Below, piece after piece: positions 31,018-32,054 of a stretch of 32,054 nt of DNA. The translations under genes and the position numbers were made by a program. The notes beneath the pieces were generated by a model, which did no database searches, was not told the origin of the DNA, and worked only from the letters and a program-made list of their open reading frames with translations. This DNA comes from a virus. The stretch is from positions 1 to 32,054 of the IMG/VR virus record IMGVR_UViG_3300025769_000488, one strand, 5' to 3'. Positions within the stretch are counted from its first letter, which is position 1; each line of letters starts with the position of its first letter.

Positions 31018-31025
31018 GATTACAT

Positions 31026-31760
31026 ATGTTTAAAGGAGAGTTTTTTCATACTTCTGCAGCAGGTGCTGGTGAATTTTATTCACATCAAATAGAACAGTCA
31101 GTTAGACTAGATAGAGCATCAAGTTCTTATTTTAGTTATGATGTTCCTAGTGGTGCAGGTGGTAGTTCAAATTGGACTGGTTCTTTATGGTTTAAAAGAG
31201 GACAATTGAGTTATAATTATGGAGGTTTATTTGCTAGTGGCTCTGGATATATGAGAACTAGAATTAATAATGATGATACTTTTCAATTTCAAACACAAAC
31301 AAATTTTGCTAGTTCTTTAAAAGTAAGAGATACTAATGGTTGGACACATCTAGTTATAAATTCACAAGATACAAATAACTGTAAATTATATATTAATGGA
31401 GTAGACCAAACATCTGATTTAACAAAAAGTTCTGTTGCAAGTATGGTGAGTTTTTTTCAAGGAGGACAACCTGCTTGGTTAGGAAATGATAGTACAAGTG
31501 GTTCTGCTTTTGATGGATATTTTGCAGAGGTACATATGGTATATGGATTAAATAAAGCAGCTAGTGATTTTGGAGAAACTAAAAATGGTGTTTGGATACC
31601 TAAAGAATATACTGGTGGACATGGCACTTATGGAGCCTATCTTAAATTTGAAAATGCAAGTGATTTAGGTAATGATAGTTCAGGAAATAATAACGATTGG
31701 ACAGCAAACAATATGGGAACAGACCATCAAGTTCCTGATAGTCCAACATTTGGGAGTTAA
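31026..31760 (+). CDS. LamG/concanavalin-like tail protein
   Basis: 244 residues. Jelly-roll pattern of a LamG/laminin-G-like domain: SSNWTGSLWFKRGQLSYNYG, DTNGWTHLVINSQDTNNCKL, YINGVDQTSD, and PAWLGNDSTSGSAFDGYFAE. It continues with NDSSGNNNDWTANNMG and stops at TAA 31758-31760 after PTFGS. In similar marine phage proteins such a sequence continues without break into a second domain, which here begins in the same frame at 31767. Likely glycan binding. Codons are A/T-ending, unlike the fibre gene. Confidence 0.75.
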   Translation: MFKGEFFHTSAAGAGEFYSHQIEQSVRLDRASSSYFSYDVPSGAGGSSNWTGSLWFKRGQLSYNYGGLFASGSGYMRTRINNDDTFQFQTQTNFASSLKVRDTNGWTHLVINSQDTNNCKLYINGVDQTSDLTKSSVASMVSFFQGGQPAWLGNDSTSGSAFDGYFAEVHMVYGLNKAASDFGETKNGVWIPKEYTGGHGTYGAYLKFENASDLGNDSSGNNNDWTANNMGTDHQVPDSPTFGS

Positions 31761-31766
31761 ATAGAT

Positions 31767-32054
31767 ATGGCAAGTAGTGGAAATTTTATGACATGGAGTT
31801 CTTTATGGAGTTGTGATAGTGGTTCTTATCCTCCTTCACCAGATGTTCTTTCTAATGGTAATTGTAGATATTCTAGTTCAAATTCAAATAATGGTTTTGG
31901 AGCTACACATTCTTTTTTGAGTGGTAAATGGTATTGGGAAGTATATATAGTTGCTAATGGAAATAAACAACTTATTTTAGGATTAGTTACACCAGAAACT
32001 AAAGTTGTAACTGACCAATTATGGAACAGAGATGGTATTTATGGAGTAACAAGT
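31767..32054 (+). CDS. SPRY-like tail protein domain (C-terminus cut by window edge)
   Basis: 96 residues to the window edge. ATG 31767 is in the same frame as the LamG gene, two codons after its stop; GGGAG at 31752-31756 can serve as ribosome site. The sequence (MASSGNFMTWSSLWSCDSGS; SFLSGKWYWEVYIVANGNKQ; LILGLVTPETKV) follows the GKWYWEV signature of B30.2/SPRY-type domains. It probably acts with the LamG protein at the tail tip. Confidence 0.65.
   Translation, partial: MASSGNFMTWSSLWSCDSGSYPPSPDVLSNGNCRYSSSNSNNGFGATHSFLSGKWYWEVYIVANGNKQLILGLVTPETKVVTDQLWNRDGIYGVTS

Overview
The window is a piece of a tailed-phage genome, AT-rich by eye and packed with short overlapping genes. The module order and protein types fit a short-tailed (podovirus-type) phage of a marine Gram-negative bacterium. 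They include a split primase and helicase, a TerL-portal-scaffold-coat cassette, T7/P22-type tail adaptor and nozzle proteins, a repetitive tail fibre and LamG/SPRY-like tip proteins. The closest known group I can suggest is the HMO-2011-like marine podoviruses, as an inference from gene content and not a search result. No host genes, rRNA, tRNA or CRISPR array are seen. The promoters found look like ordinary host sigma70 promoters and no phage RNA polymerase gene lies in this window.

Layout. (1) 1-4482, minus strand: a replication operon of fourteen genes read right to left, ending in a T7 gp4-type primase and a DnaB-like helicase that runs off the left edge. Nearly every junction is an ATGA, TAATG or short overlap. 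It includes a Cro/CI-type repressor, a zinc ribbon, a PD-(D/E)XK-like nuclease and six genes under 60 codons. (2) 4483-4773: divergent control region. (3) 4774-9159, plus strand: early genes of mostly unknown function, with a DUF932 protein, an SH3-barrel-like protein and small membrane proteins, closed by a strong terminator. (4) 9160-9799: the only long non-coding stretch, with two sigma70 promoters, inverted repeats and a 19-codon leader overlapping the small terminase. (5) 9800-32054, plus strand: packaging (TerS, TerL), a large protein with a tyrosine-recombinase-like core, portal, internal virion protein, holin and lysozyme, scaffold, coat, decoration, tail adaptor, nozzle, fibre and tip proteins, the last running off the right edge.

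The least expected signals are these. The hexamer TTGTCA is strongly enriched in 1-9.8 kb, in one strand orientation regardless of gene direction (36 against 6 for its complement), absent from 9.8-32 kb, and clustered eight times in 168 bp at 6174-6341. An 8-mer TTGCTGTA and a near-palindrome CTGTAYAG are also enriched in the early half. A tyrosine-recombinase fold sits between TerL and portal. Two tandem RNA-like hairpins with compensating stem changes precede the scaffold gene. An in-frame stop separates a LamG domain from a following SPRY-like domain. All counts were made by eye.
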